This document shows, piece after piece, positions 7,888 to 16,850 of a stretch of DNA of 61,588 bases. Every line of letters starts with the position of its first letter. Position 1 is the stretch's first letter. The stretch is from positions 1 to 61,588 of the forward strand of contig DWZE01000136.1 in assembly GCA_019118325.1 (NCBI GenBank), in the 5' to 3' direction. The notes under the pieces were generated by a model. The model had not been told where the DNA came from. It was given only the letters and a program-made list of their open reading frames with translations, and did no database searches. This DNA comes from Candidatus Bacteroides intestinavium (GTDB lineage Bacteria; Bacteroidota; Bacteroidia; Bacteroidales; Bacteroidaceae). A program made the position numbers and the translations under genes.

Positions 7888-9135
7888 TTATAAGACAGGT
7901 GTGAACAAGTGGGCAAACCACCCTTTGATTTTTTTTCTACGCGGGCGTTGCATCCACCACTCCCGGGTCAATCTTGTGCTGTTGAGGCAGTCGCGGTGGA
8001 AGAGTGCGTTGAGGCGGTTCGTGGTCTGCGGGTCGAAGACGAAAGCGTTCGTCTCATAGTCGTAGCGCAGGCTGCGGCTGTTCAGGTTAGCCGTGCCCAC
8101 GGTGCAGAAGGTGTCGTCCACGGTCATCACCTTGGAGTGGTGGAAACCACCGTTGAAGAGGTAAATCTTAGCGCCGCGGCGGGCCAGCTTATGGGCGAAG
8201 TAGAGGGCGGCGTCGGGTGTGAAGGGGACGTCGCTGACGGAGGGCATCATGATTTCCACCTGTACGCCGCGCCGGAGGGCGTCCTTCAGTGCGCGGCGGA
8301 TGGAGCGTGTGGGCACGAAGTAGGGATTGATGATGCGGATAACCTGTTTCGCGCTGTCTATGGCCGCGGTGTAGGTTCGCCGGATGATGCGCGGCGTTTC
8401 GCGGGGCACGCGGTCTACAATGGCCACTTCCACGGCTTTGTCCGTCGGGATGGGGACATCGGCATAGTACTCCGGCCCGCCTACGTGCTGGCCTGTCTCG
8501 CGGTTCCATGTGGTGAGGAAAATGCCTTGCAGGTAGCGTACGGCGTCTCCCTCTATGCGGAGGTGCATGTCATGCCATTGTCCTATCTTGGGCAGACCGT
8601 GCAGATAGTAGTCGGCTACGTTCATGCCGCCTGTATAACCTATGCAGCCGTCAATGACCACTATCTTACGATGGTCGCGGTGGAGGGCGTGGTTTACCCA
8701 CGGGAAAGTGATGGGGTCGAATTTCACCAACTCGATACCTCGTTTGCGGATAGCTTTCATGTGGCGGTTGCGCAGAGGACGGTTGTTCGACCAGTTGCCG
8801 AAAGCGTCGAACATGGCGCGCACCTCCACACCTTCAGCCACCTTTTCGGCCAATAGGTCGAAGAGGGCATTGGCGATGGAGTCGTTGCGGAAGTTGAAGT
8901 ACTCCAGGTGTACATGGTGCCGGGCCTGGCGGATGGCGGCGAACAGGTCGTCGAACTTTTCCTGGCCGGAAGTCAGTAGTCGGACGCGGTTGCGGTCGCT
9001 GACGGGGACGCCCTGGCTCTGCAGCCAAGCCTTCATGGCGCGTTCGCTCCCCTCGTCCTGGGCGTGCAGGGCGGCGGGGCGGGGCAGTAGGAGAAACGCA
9101 AGTGCGTATAATGCAAATAATAAAGTATGCTTCAA
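7888..9135 (-). CDS. Exported phospholipase D / cardiolipin-synthase-type protein
   Basis: The 415-residue protein has an N-terminal signal peptide (1-25) and two HKD motifs: His155-Arg-Lys157 with Asp162 (HRKIVVIDG), and His333-Ser-Lys335 with Asp340 (HSKVMTVDD). Paired HKD motifs form one PLD active site, as in cardiolipin synthases, which join two phosphatidylglycerols. The exported N-terminus, in place of two membrane helices, suggests a periplasmic phospholipase or transphosphatidylase. A -7 element (TACCTTTG on the minus strand, 9168-9175) lies about 35 nt upstream. It is probably co-transcribed with thyA. Confidence 0.85.
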   Translation of the reverse strand: MKHTLLFALYALAFLLLPRPAALHAQDEGSERAMKAWLQSQGVPVSDRNRVRLLTSGQEKFDDLFAAIRQARHHVHLEYFNFRNDSIANALFDLLAEKVAEGVEVRAMFDAFGNWSNNRPLRNRHMKAIRKRGIELVKFDPITFPWVNHALHRDHRKIVVIDGCIGYTGGMNVADYYLHGLPKIGQWHDMHLRIEGDAVRYLQGIFLTTWNRETGQHVGGPEYYADVPIPTDKAVEVAIVDRVPRETPRIIRRTYTAAIDSAKQVIRIINPYFVPTRSIRRALKDALRRGVQVEIMMPSVSDVPFTPDAALYFAHKLARRGAKIYLFNGGFHHSKVMTVDDTFCTVGTANLNSRSLRYDYETNAFVFDPQTTNRLNALFHRDCLNSTRLTREWWMQRPRRKKIKGWFAHLFTPVL

Positions 9136-9193
9136 GATGATTACCTGTTTAGGGGGTTATCGGGGCGCAAAGGTACGCTTTTTCCCCGAAAGT

Positions 9194-9523
9194 TCACGCC
9201 AGAGAGGCAATCTTCTTGTAGCCGAGGAACAATAATACCGCCCCTGCGACCAGTAGCGCGCGCGGATCCGCGTCGGCGGGAAGCCCTTGTGCCAGCACGC
9301 CGTCCAGGGCCTCTTGCAGTGATTGCCATACCACGCGTACGCCGTCCAGGGCGAGGAACAGTGCGATTGCCAGTGTGAATCCTGTGCAGGTCCACACGCG
9401 GGCCAGGCGGTCGCGGCGGTCTGGCACGCGCTGCATGACGCGTCGTGTGAATCCATTGTCGGGGATGTCCCGTCGTGCCGGGGCGAGGAATTGTCCTATC
9501 AGTTGGTCTTCATTTTCTGTCAT
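9194..9523 (-). CDS. Small membrane protein, DUF5056-like, sigma-operon partner
   Basis: The 109-residue protein has a polar N-terminal half (about 1-40, with RRDIPDNGFTRRVMQRVPDR) and two hydrophobic stretches, about 45-62 and 88-104. The start overlaps the end of the sigma-factor gene by 14 bp. This arrangement is usual for membrane proteins that bind or restrain ECF sigma factors, and Bacteroides relatives are filed as DUF5056. An anti-sigma role is inference; no zinc-binding anti-sigma motif is present. Confidence 0.72.
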   Translation of the reverse strand: MTENEDQLIGQFLAPARRDIPDNGFTRRVMQRVPDRRDRLARVWTCTGFTLAIALFLALDGVRVVWQSLQEALDGVLAQGLPADADPRALLVAGAVLLFLGYKKIASLA

Positions 9524-10055
9524 AGCCGTTTTGTTTTAAGTAAGTAGCCAGTTTTTGTTTACCCCGTGCCAAGTGGCTCTTTACCGTCCCGGCGGGCATG
9601 CCTGTGATGTCCGCTATGCGGTCGATGCTGAGATCATCCTGGTAGAAGAGGGTGATGCACGTCCGTTCGGCTTCCTTGAGCGTGGCGAGGGCGCTGTAGA
9701 TGTCCATCTCGCGGCCGATGTCGGGTTGCTGCGTGCTGGCCTGCGCGTCCACGCGGACGGTGTCCAGCGGGTCCGTCTCGTGCCGGCTGCGAAGATAGTC
9801 ATAAAAAACGTTATATGCAATACGATAGAGCCAGGTGCTGAAGTTGGCCAGCCCGTGGAAGGATGCCAGCGCAGTGTATGCCTTGAGGAAGGTGTCCTGT
9901 GCCAGGTCATCGCTCAGTGCGGCGTCGCCGCACGTTTGGTGGAGGAAGAAGCGGCGGACGGGTGACTGGTAGCGGCGCACCAACTGGTCGAAGGCGCGGG
10001 TGTCGTGCAGTGTCGCCACTCGTGCCACGAGGGCTAGGTCACTGAGCCGGCTCAT
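9510..10055 (-). CDS. ECF-type RNA polymerase sigma factor
   Basis: The 181-residue protein carries sigma region 2 (DDLAQDTFLKAYTALASF, then FSTWLYRIAYNVFYDYLR; promoter melting and -10 binding, about 10-85) and region 4 (ERTCITLFYQDDLSIDRIAD plus GTVKSHLARGKQKL; -35 binding, about 125-175). Region 3 is absent, as expected for ECF (extracytoplasmic function) factors. It is the middle gene of a tightly overlapping trio: 17 bp shared with the upstream DUF6249-like gene and 14 bp with the downstream membrane protein. The operon probably forms an envelope-sensing unit. The signal is unknown. Confidence 0.9.
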   Translation of the reverse strand: MSRLSDLALVARVATLHDTRAFDQLVRRYQSPVRRFFLHQTCGDAALSDDLAQDTFLKAYTALASFHGLANFSTWLYRIAYNVFYDYLRSRHETDPLDTVRVDAQASTQQPDIGREMDIYSALATLKEAERTCITLFYQDDLSIDRIADITGMPAGTVKSHLARGKQKLATYLKQNGYDRK

Positions 10056-10719
10056 CGTCGCGTGTTTTCGGTTCGCGGTCTTCCGTGCGTCCTCCGTCCG
10101 CCGGTTGCTCCGTCTTGGGTCGCGTGTAGTGTATGGCCAGTTGGCCGAAGCCCACGAACATGATGAGCAGGCCCACGCAGGCCAGGCCGAATGTGTCCGT
10201 CAGCGCCCAGATGAAGATGAAGAGTCCCAGGCCCAGAAAGATGTTGCGGAAACCCTTCGTGCGGTTGTCTGGCAGGGCAATTTCGCGGAAAGCCTCGCGC
10301 GGCAGGGGCTGGCCGTTGGCCAGGGCTTGCTGTAGAAGCAGGTACTTGCGCTTGCGGTTCTTGTTGCGGAAGTAGACGATAATCAGGATGAGGATGACGG
10401 GGAAGCCCAGGAAGAGCATGACCAGGAGCAGTATCAGCCCATTGACAAACGCCGTGTTGAAGGGCCAGAAGTCATCCAGATGCCAGTCGCCGCTGACGGT
10501 GACAGTGCGGTTGGAAGAGGCTTTGTCTACAGGCTCCTCGTAGGTCGTGATGCTCAGCGTGTCGGTTTCGGCTCGTCCGTCGCGCACGGTGTCCCTCACT
10601 TCAATGATGCGCGTCGTGCGTCCCAGGCTGTCGCGTTCGAAGACGGTGCGTGGTTGTGCGGAGACTGCCAGGCTGATAATCTCTGCTGCCAGGATAGAAA
10701 GAATCAGATGTTTCGTCAT
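10039..10719 (-). CDS. DUF6249-like membrane protein, first gene of sigma operon
   Basis: The 226-residue protein has a signal peptide (1-19, ending AVSAQ), a periplasmic segment, then membrane helices at about 80-105 (GLILLLVMLFLGFPVILILI) and near 150-165 and 172-190. The pattern YFRNKNRKRKYLLLQQALAN followed by GQPLPREAF is typical of the Bacteroides DUF6249 group found beside ECF sigma genes. The frame is open to 10803, but ATG 10719 gives the signal peptide directly and fits the TTCCTTTG -7-like element at 10781-10788. Its 3' end overlaps the sigma gene. It may help sense or transmit an envelope signal. Confidence 0.72.
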   Translation of the reverse strand: MTKHLILSILAAEIISLAVSAQPRTVFERDSLGRTTRIIEVRDTVRDGRAETDTLSITTYEEPVDKASSNRTVTVSGDWHLDDFWPFNTAFVNGLILLLVMLFLGFPVILILIIVYFRNKNRKRKYLLLQQALANGQPLPREAFREIALPDNRTKGFRNIFLGLGLFIFIWALTDTFGLACVGLLIMFVGFGQLAIHYTRPKTEQPADGGRTEDREPKTRDDEPAQ

Positions 10720-11139
10720 ATCGTTTCGTTTTTTAGGGTTTATTCTATGCATTGGACGGAAGAACCGTTTCGTTTGGTTGCAAAGGAACGAAAATTTTTT
10801 CATTTCGGAAATGATAATCCGGTAGTGTGGTTAGGAATGAATGATGAGGGACAACTGATTATTGCCTACCCTGCATCTGATGTGGAAATGCACAATTCCA
10901 TCCCGCACGCCGTATAATTCTTCATCCTTTTACATTGTCCCGGCCTTGACATTGCAAAGGTAAGGCCAATGCCGGTGAGAGCCAAAAATCGGGGCGGGGT
11001 AAGGGGACGTTTTTTTGTCCTGATTTCTGAAAAATGCATTTTGGGCTGGCAATCAAAGGCTTACAAGACGGAATGCGTTTTTATGCTCCTCTCAAATCTC
11101 AATTATCTCAGATCTCAATTGTCTCAGATCTCAATTATC
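10720..11139. other. 420-bp gene-free region with a 16-nt tandem repeat
   Basis: No gene is recognised. The right end (about 11089-11155) is a tandem array that reaches the stop codon of the truncated oxidoreductase gene. The rest shows only AT-rich promoter-like sequence upstream of the sigma operon. Confidence 0.5.
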
Positions 11140-11155
11140 TCAAATCTCAATTACC
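11089..11155. repeat. 16-nt tandem repeat, about 4 copies
   Basis: Three full units, AATTATCTCAGATCTC at 11101-11116, then 11117-11132 and 11133-11148 with one or two changes each, are flanked by partial units. The last unit and the trailing AATTACC contain the stop codon (11140-11142) and final codons of the truncated GltD-type gene. Confidence 0.85.
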
Positions 11156-13152
11156 AAGAATGGGAAACCGAAAAAAACATGGTGTGAGTCGGCCAGGTAT
11201 TCAATGGGGTTGTGCAAGGTGAGGAACTCCACGCCTTCTTCCTTGGCGTGCTTTACCTCCTCTATTCTTGCGGGCATCTCGGCCTCGCTGCGGCGATAGA
11301 CTATCATTGCACGCTCGGCACCCAGGCGTTTGGCCGTACGTACAGAGTCCATGGCCGTGTTGCCGCCGCCGATGACTACCACGCGCTTGCCGAAGGGCAC
11401 AGGGGTGTCGCTGTCCTCGCTGGCGGCGTCCATCAGGTTGACGCGCGTCAGGTATTCGTTGGACGAGAGGATGTTGATGGAGTTCTCGCCGGGGATGTTC
11501 ATGAAGTTGGGCAGGCCCGCGCCGCTGGCTACGAACACGCCGCGGAAGCCGGCTTCCTTCAGCTCGGCGATGCTGAGCGTCTTGCCGATGATGCAGTCTT
11601 TCTCGAACTGCACGCCCATCTTGGCCAGGTTGTCTATCTCCACGTCCACAATCTTGTTGGGCAGGCGGAACTCGGGGATGCCGTACTTCAGCACGCCGCC
11701 AATCTCGTGCAGCGCCTCGAAGACGGTGACATCGTAGCCCTTCTTCGCCATGTCGCCCGCGAAGGACAGACCGGCGGGGCCGCTTCCGACCACGGCCACC
11801 TTGATGCCATTCTTCTCCTTAATCTCGGGCACGGAGATCTGGCCGCTGTCGCGTTCGTAGTCGGCGGCGAAGCGTTCCAGGTAGCCGATGGCCACGGCGG
11901 GCTCGTTCATCTTCAGGTGGATACACTGGGATTCGCACTGCTTCTCCTGCGGGCAGACACGTCCGCAGACGGCGGGCAGGGCGCTGGTCTCCTTCAGGGT
12001 CTTGGCGGCCTCGAGGAATTCGCCTTTCTCGATGTGCTTGATGAAGCGCGGGATGTCGATGCCCACGGGGCAGCCGGTCATGCAGCCGGGGTTGGCGCAG
12101 TCCAGGCAACGCTTGGCTTCGGTCAAGGCCTGCTCTTCGTTGAGGCCGAGGTTCACCTCCTCGCGGCGGCTGTGGCTGCGGTATTCGGGGTCGAGTTCGG
12201 GCATCTTGACGCGGGGGATGGCGGTGCGTTCCTTGGGCTTCATGGCCTTGCGCAGTTCCACGCGCCAGGGGGCGTTGCGGGTCTTGTCCTCTTCGGCGGG
12301 CTGGACGGGTTCGCCCGTGGCCTGGCAGGTGTCGGGATGCTCCAGCTTGTGCATCTCCTCCTGTTCGTAGGGCTTGAAGGCGCCCATGCGTTTCAGCATC
12401 TCGTCGAAGTCCACCTGGTGGCCGTCGAACTCGGGGCCGTCGACGCAGACAAACTTGGTCTTGCCGCCCACGGTGATGCGGCAGGCACCGCACATGCCCG
12501 TGCCGTCCACCATGATGGTGTTGAGCGATACGTCGGTGGGGATGTCATATTTCTTGGTCAGCAGGCAGACGAACTTCATCATGATGGCAGGGCCGATGGC
12601 GAAGCACTTGTCCACCTTCTCGCGCAGGATGACCTGTTCCACGCCATTGGTCACCAGACCTTTCTGCCCGTAGCTGCCGTCGTCGGTCATGATGATGACC
12701 TCGTCGCTGGAGGCACGCATCTCTTTTTCCAGGATAATCAGTTCCTTGGTGCGTCCGGCCAGGACGGTGATGACGCGATTGCCGGCAGCCTTCAGAGCCT
12801 GTACGATGGGCAGCATCGGGGCGACTCCCACGCCGCCTCCGGCGCAGACCACGGTGCCGAACTTCTCGATGTGCGTGGCTTGTCCCAGGGGGCCTACGAC
12901 GTCGGTGATGTAGTCGCCTTCGTTCAGCTCGCAGAGGCGGGTGGAGGAGAGGCCTACTTCCTGCACCACGAGGGTGATGGTGCCGGCCACGGGGTCAGCT
13001 TCGGCAATGGTGAGGGGCATACGTTCGCCCTTCTCGCCCACACGGACGATAACGAAGTGCCCGGCCTTGCGCGACCGGGCGATGAGGGGGGCTTCAACCA
13101 CGAGTTTGAAGACCTTCTCGGAGAAATGTTCTTTGTGGAGAATCTTGTTCAT
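11140..13152 (-). pseudogene. DHOD-B-like/GltD fused oxidoreductase, 3'-truncated
   Basis: The 670-residue product fuses two modules. Residues 1-255 resemble dihydroorotate dehydrogenase electron-transfer subunit/SudB: FAD- and NAD-binding (CAGGGVGVAPMLPI) and a [2Fe-2S] cysteine cluster (GMCGACRITVGGKTKFVC). Residues about 285-670 resemble the glutamate synthase small subunit: the Fe-S domain (CLDCANPGCMTGCPVGIDIP, CGRVCPQEKQCESQC), the FAD loop (VVGSGPAGLSFAGDMA) and the NADPH loop (VIGGGNTAMDSVRTAKRLGA). In this family roughly 80-100 further residues, including the GGD-type FAD-closing segment, should follow IEYLAD. Here the frame runs into unrelated residues (SHHVFFGFPFLVIEI) and stops in a tandem repeat. 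A functional enzyme is doubtful. ATG 13152 is the start; the upstream extension is ignored. Confidence 0.75.
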
Positions 13153-13198
13153 ATCAGTTAGTATGTAATTACGTGCTTTACTTACCCTGCAAAAGTAC

Positions 13199-13235
13199 AA
13201 AAAAAGGCGGACGCCGGGGCGGGCGTCCACCTTTT
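13199..13235 (-). terminator. Rho-independent terminator after nudC
   Basis: On the minus strand GGTGGACGCC, loop CGCCCC, GGCGTCCGCC is followed by seven T residues. It ends the tkt-rpiB-nudC run and insulates the oxidoreductase gene. Confidence 0.75.
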
Positions 13236-13308
13236 CTTGTATTTTTTTAGGGTTTGCCGAAGGAGCTTCATCGATTGGCTGCGATACTGTCGGTTTCTGA
13301 GGCAGTTG

Positions 13309-14079
13309 TCATGACCGTTCGTTCAGCCAATGGTCGATGAGGCGGCGGGCGATGCTGAGCTTTTGCGGCAGTTCCGGCAGATGGTCGCGGTGGTAGAAGG
13401 CGCCGGCGCTGAGTTCATCATCCTGTAGCTTGATGGTGCCGCCGGCATATTCGGCCGTGAATCCTACCATCAGGCCGCTGGGGTAGGGCCAAGGCTGGCT
13501 GTCGAAGTAGGTGATGTTGCGGACGCGGAGCCCGGTCTCTTCACGCACCTCGCGTTCCACGCATTGCTCCAACGTTTCGCCCGGTTCCAGAAAGCCTGCG
13601 ACCAAGCCGTAGAACGTGCCTCGAAAGTTGCGGGCGTGGACCAGCAACACCTCGTCCTCGCCGCGACGGATGAGAACGATGATGGCGGTGGAGATAGGTG
13701 GATAGATTTCGTAGCCGCACGCGGGGCACTTCTTCATGATGGGGGTCTGCTTCTCCGTGGGTGTGCCGCAGACGGGACAGAAGTGGCTGTGGCGATCCCA
13801 CCAGATAATCTGGAAAGCCTTGCCCGCGGCTTTGTATTCGTTGAGCGGCAGGTAGTCGAACGAGGCGCGTAGTCCTACCATCCGTTGGGTGTCGTCTTCC
13901 GGGATCTCGTGGTCAATGTCGGTGGCCCGGATGGTAGAGCCGTTGGGCAACAGCACCTCGTGCGAGAGCCTCTGCTTCAACAGTTCGTCGGGCAGTTCGC
14001 TTTCGTAGGGTACATGGTAGCGTCCTTCGCTGTCTTTCCGAAGCAGCAACCGGTCTTTGTGGAAGATGTAGTCTTGCAT
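13309..14079 (-). CDS. nudC: NAD+ diphosphatase (NudC-type Nudix hydrolase)
   Basis: The 256-residue protein contains a four-cysteine zinc ribbon (CPVCGTPTEKQ then KKCPACGYE, about 103-127), a complete Nudix box (GFLEPGETLEQC, then REVREETGL, about 168-190) and the NudC signature SQPWPYPSGLM. It cleaves NAD(H) to NMN(H) and AMP; relatives also remove NAD caps from RNA. It begins 6 bp after the rpiB stop, so they form an operon on the minus strand. A terminator follows. Confidence 0.93.
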   Translation of the reverse strand: MQDYIFHKDRLLLRKDSEGRYHVPYESELPDELLKQRLSHEVLLPNGSTIRATDIDHEIPEDDTQRMVGLRASFDYLPLNEYKAAGKAFQIIWWDRHSHFCPVCGTPTEKQTPIMKKCPACGYEIYPPISTAIIVLIRRGEDEVLLVHARNFRGTFYGLVAGFLEPGETLEQCVEREVREETGLRVRNITYFDSQPWPYPSGLMVGFTAEYAGGTIKLQDDELSAGAFYHRDHLPELPQKLSIARRLIDHWLNERS

Positions 14080-14085
14080 GTCTGT

Positions 14086-14523
14086 CTATTTCCGTACAGG
14101 TATCTTGTCTACCCTGCGTTGGTGGCGTCCGCCTTCGAAATCTGTATTGAAGAAAGCCTCCATGATGGCATCTGCTTGCTCATTGCTGATGAAGCGTCCG
14201 GGCATGGCCAGCACGTTGGCGTCATTGTGCTGGCGGGCGAGGGCTGCCAGTTCGGGCTGCCAGCAGAGGGCGCAGCGTACGCCTTGATGCTTGTTCATGG
14301 TCATGCTGATGCCCTGTCCGCTGCCGCAGATGGCAATACCGGGATAGCACTCGCCGGCTTCGATGGCCTCGGCCATCGGGTGGGCATAGTCAGGATAGTC
14401 GCAACTTTCTTCGCTGTAGGTGCCGAAGTCTTTGTAGGGCCATCCTTTCGCTTCAAGCCATTGTTTGACGTGTTGTTTCAGCGGAAATCCGGCGTGGTCG
14501 GAGCAAAGTCCTATAGTCTTCAT
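14086..14523 (-). CDS. rpiB: Ribose-5-phosphate isomerase B
   Basis: The 145-residue RpiB/LacAB-family enzyme interconverts ribose 5-phosphate and ribulose 5-phosphate. Landmarks are the N-terminal SDHAGFPLK, the substrate loop ICGSGQGISM with the conserved cysteine, and RCALCWQPELAALARQHNDA near residue 100. It is encoded just downstream of transketolase, forming a non-oxidative pentose-phosphate unit. The 88-bp tkt-rpiB spacer contains a strong two-part hairpin (14555-14600). Confidence 0.94.
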   Translation of the reverse strand: MKTIGLCSDHAGFPLKQHVKQWLEAKGWPYKDFGTYSEESCDYPDYAHPMAEAIEAGECYPGIAICGSGQGISMTMNKHQGVRCALCWQPELAALARQHNDANVLAMPGRFISNEQADAIMEAFFNTDFEGGRHQRRVDKIPVRK

Positions 14524-14554
14524 TGTTTCTTGCTTTGGTTATGAAATGAGTGAA

Positions 14555-14600
14555 GCACACAGAGGCCGCAGGGATATGACCTGCGGTATCATCTGTGTGC
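14555..14600. other. Two-tier hairpin in the tkt-rpiB spacer
   Basis: The outer arms GCACACAGA (14555-14563) and TCTGTGTGC (14592-14600) and the inner arms CCGCAGG (14566-14572) and CCTGCGG (14580-14586) are both perfect. No T-run follows, so it looks more like an mRNA processing or stability element, or a small dispersed repeat, than a terminator. Confidence 0.6.
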
Positions 14601-14611
14601 GTGGTTGATGT

Positions 14612-16621
14612 TTAGAGCATAGCTTTTACTTGGTTGTAGACGTTTTCTGCCGTGAAGCCCAGCTTCTCATCCAATACCTTGTACGGAGCGGAGAAGCCGA
14701 AGGAGGGCAGTCCCCAGATTTTGCCGTTGTGACCTACCAGGCTTTCCAGCGTGACTGGCAGTCCGGCGGTGAGGCCGAATATCTTGATGTGGCGGGGTAA
14801 GATACTTTCCTGATATTCGGGAGTCTGGCAGCGGAACAGGCCTTCGGAGGGGACGGAGACGATGCGCACCCGTATGCCATCTTTGCGCAACAGTCCGGCT
14901 CCGGCAACCAAGGTAGACACTTCCGAACCGGAAGCCAGCAGGATGATATCCGGATTTTCGTCCGAGCCGGCTACGATGTAGGCACCCTTGGTGGCTTGGC
15001 TGTAGTCTGTTCCCTCAGGCAGGTTGTTGACGTTCTGGCGGGAAAAGATGAGACCTGTGGGGGTCGCATTGTTCTCCATGGCCAATTGCCAGGCCACGGT
15101 AGCCTCTTCGACGTCGGCAGGACGGAGCACCAGCATGGAGTTGTGGCCCTTGTGGTTCTGTACTTTTTCCATCAGGCGGATTTGGGCTTCCTGTTCCACG
15201 GGTTGGTGGGTGGGACCGTCTTCGCCCACGCGGAATGCATCGTGCGACCAGATGAATTTGACGGGCAGTTCCATCAGGGCAGCCATGCGGATGGCCGGTT
15301 TCATATAGTCGGAGAATACGAAGAAGGTGCCACAGGCCGGAATGACGCCGCCATGCAGGGCCATGCCGATGCAGCAGCAGGCCATGGTCAGTTCGGCCAC
15401 GCCGGCTTGGAGGAAAGCACCGCTGAAGTCGCCCTTGGTGAATGCGTGGGTTTTCTTCAGGAAGCCGTCCGTTTTGTCCGAGTTGGAGAGGTCGGCATCA
15501 GCCACGATCATGTTCTCAACCTGTTCGGCCAAGAGTCCCAATGCGGCAGCCGATCCGGCGCGGGTAGGCCCGTTGGGTTTTTGCTGTATGCTGCTCCAGT
15601 CTATTTGGGGAGCCTTGCCGGAAAAGAATTGTTCCAGTTTGGCTGCTTTTGCCGGATTGGCTTTGGCCCATTCGGCTTTGATGGCATGTTGTTTGGCTAC
15701 GATTTCCTTCAATTCTGCGGTACGTCTGGCATATAGTTCGGATACTTCGGGGAAGAATACGAAGGGGTCTTCCGGGTCGCCGCCAAGGTTTTTGATGGTG
15801 TTGATATAAGCGTCTCCACCCAACGGGGCGCCGTGTGTGGCGCAGCAGGCCTCGTAGCTGGAGCCATCGGCCCGGCGGGCGCCTTTGCCCATGACGGTGT
15901 GTCCGATGATGAGCGTCGGGCGTTCCGTCTCGGCTTTGGCCTCGTTCAGGGCGTTGCGGATGGCATCCGGGTCGTTTCCGTCAATAGTGATAGTCTTCCA
16001 TCCCCAGGCTTCGTATTTCAAGGCAGTATCTTCGGTGGAGACATCCTTGGTTTCAGTGGAGAGTTGTATGTCGTTGGCGTCATAGAACATGATGAGATTG
16101 TCCAGTCCCAATGTGCCTGCAATGCGGCCGGCGCCTTGGGAGATTTCTTCCTGGATGCCGCCGTCGGAGATGTAGGCGTAGATGGTTTGGGGCATCACTT
16201 CGGGGAAGCGGGCTTTCAGGAATTTGGCGGCGATGGCGGCACCTACGGCAAAGGTGTGCCCTTGTCCCAGCGGGCCGGAAGTATTCTCTATGCCGTGCGT
16301 GACATCCAGTTCGGGATGTCCGGGCGTCGGGCTGCCCCATTGACGGAATTGCTTCAGGTCGTCCATTGTAAACTTGCCGGCCAATGCCAACGTGGCGTAG
16401 AGCATCGGTGACATGTGTCCCGGGTCGAGGAAAAACCGGTCACGACCTTCCCACGTCGGATTCTCGGGGTCGTATACCAGGAATTCAGAGTAAAGTACAT
16501 TAATGAAATCGGCACCCCCCATGGCGCCGCCTGGGTGACCAGAGTTGGCTTTTTCCACCATCGAAGCAGCAAGGATACGGATGTTGTCTGCTGCGCGGTT
16601 CATAAGTTTACTGTCATTCAT
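14612..16621 (-). CDS. tkt: Transketolase
   Basis: The 669-residue thiamine-diphosphate enzyme transfers two-carbon units between sugar phosphates. The N-terminal half has ANSGHPGGAMGGA and the TPP/metal motif region (YISDGGIQEEISQGAGRIAG, then YDANDIQLS). The middle has GVAELTMACCCIGMALHGG, and the substrate-binding loop FIWSHDAFRVGEDGPTHQPV is intact. A -7-like element (TATCTTTG on the minus strand, 16682-16689) lies about 60 nt upstream. It is followed by rpiB and nudC. Length and motifs are complete. Confidence 0.96.
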   Translation of the reverse strand: MNDSKLMNRAADNIRILAASMVEKANSGHPGGAMGGADFINVLYSEFLVYDPENPTWEGRDRFFLDPGHMSPMLYATLALAGKFTMDDLKQFRQWGSPTPGHPELDVTHGIENTSGPLGQGHTFAVGAAIAAKFLKARFPEVMPQTIYAYISDGGIQEEISQGAGRIAGTLGLDNLIMFYDANDIQLSTETKDVSTEDTALKYEAWGWKTITIDGNDPDAIRNALNEAKAETERPTLIIGHTVMGKGARRADGSSYEACCATHGAPLGGDAYINTIKNLGGDPEDPFVFFPEVSELYARRTAELKEIVAKQHAIKAEWAKANPAKAAKLEQFFSGKAPQIDWSSIQQKPNGPTRAGSAAALGLLAEQVENMIVADADLSNSDKTDGFLKKTHAFTKGDFSGAFLQAGVAELTMACCCIGMALHGGVIPACGTFFVFSDYMKPAIRMAALMELPVKFIWSHDAFRVGEDGPTHQPVEQEAQIRLMEKVQNHKGHNSMLVLRPADVEEATVAWQLAMENNATPTGLIFSRQNVNNLPEGTDYSQATKGAYIVAGSDENPDIILLASGSEVSTLVAGAGLLRKDGIRVRIVSVPSEGLFRCQTPEYQESILPRHIKIFGLTAGLPVTLESLVGHNGKIWGLPSFGFSAPYKVLDEKLGFTAENVYNQVKAML

Positions 16622-16758
16622 ATCTGTAAAAAGGTTGTTGAATATTGCTTTTTAAGTTGGGTCGGTTGCGATTACCTGTTGCAAAGATAGGCGTTTATGG
16701 CTAATTATCTTCCACAAAAAGTATCTTTTCTTGTTTTTGAATGTTGTAGATACAAAAA

Positions 16759-16829
16759 AGACGCGGATTTCGTGGTTACCACGGACCATTTGATGAAGGG
16801 AATCCGTGAAATCCGCGCAATCCGCGTCT
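16759..16829. repeat. Dispersed CGCGGATT inverted repeat (copy 1)
   Basis: The perfect arms AGACGCGGATT (16759-16769) and AATCCGCGTCT (16819-16829) flank shorter inner complementarity (GGATTTCG/CGTGAAATCC). A second copy with the same internal word order is at 39935-40006. It lies between galK and tkt. Confidence 0.75.
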
Positions 16830-16850
16830 AAGAGAAATCAAAAAGTCTGC

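Noticed and set aside
11212-13161. Long antisense open frames over GltD, topB, the Rel/Spo gene and alaS (each above 600 codons)
   Set aside because: These mirror the codon pattern of strongly coding genes on the other strand; their His/Val/Gly-rich translations match no family.
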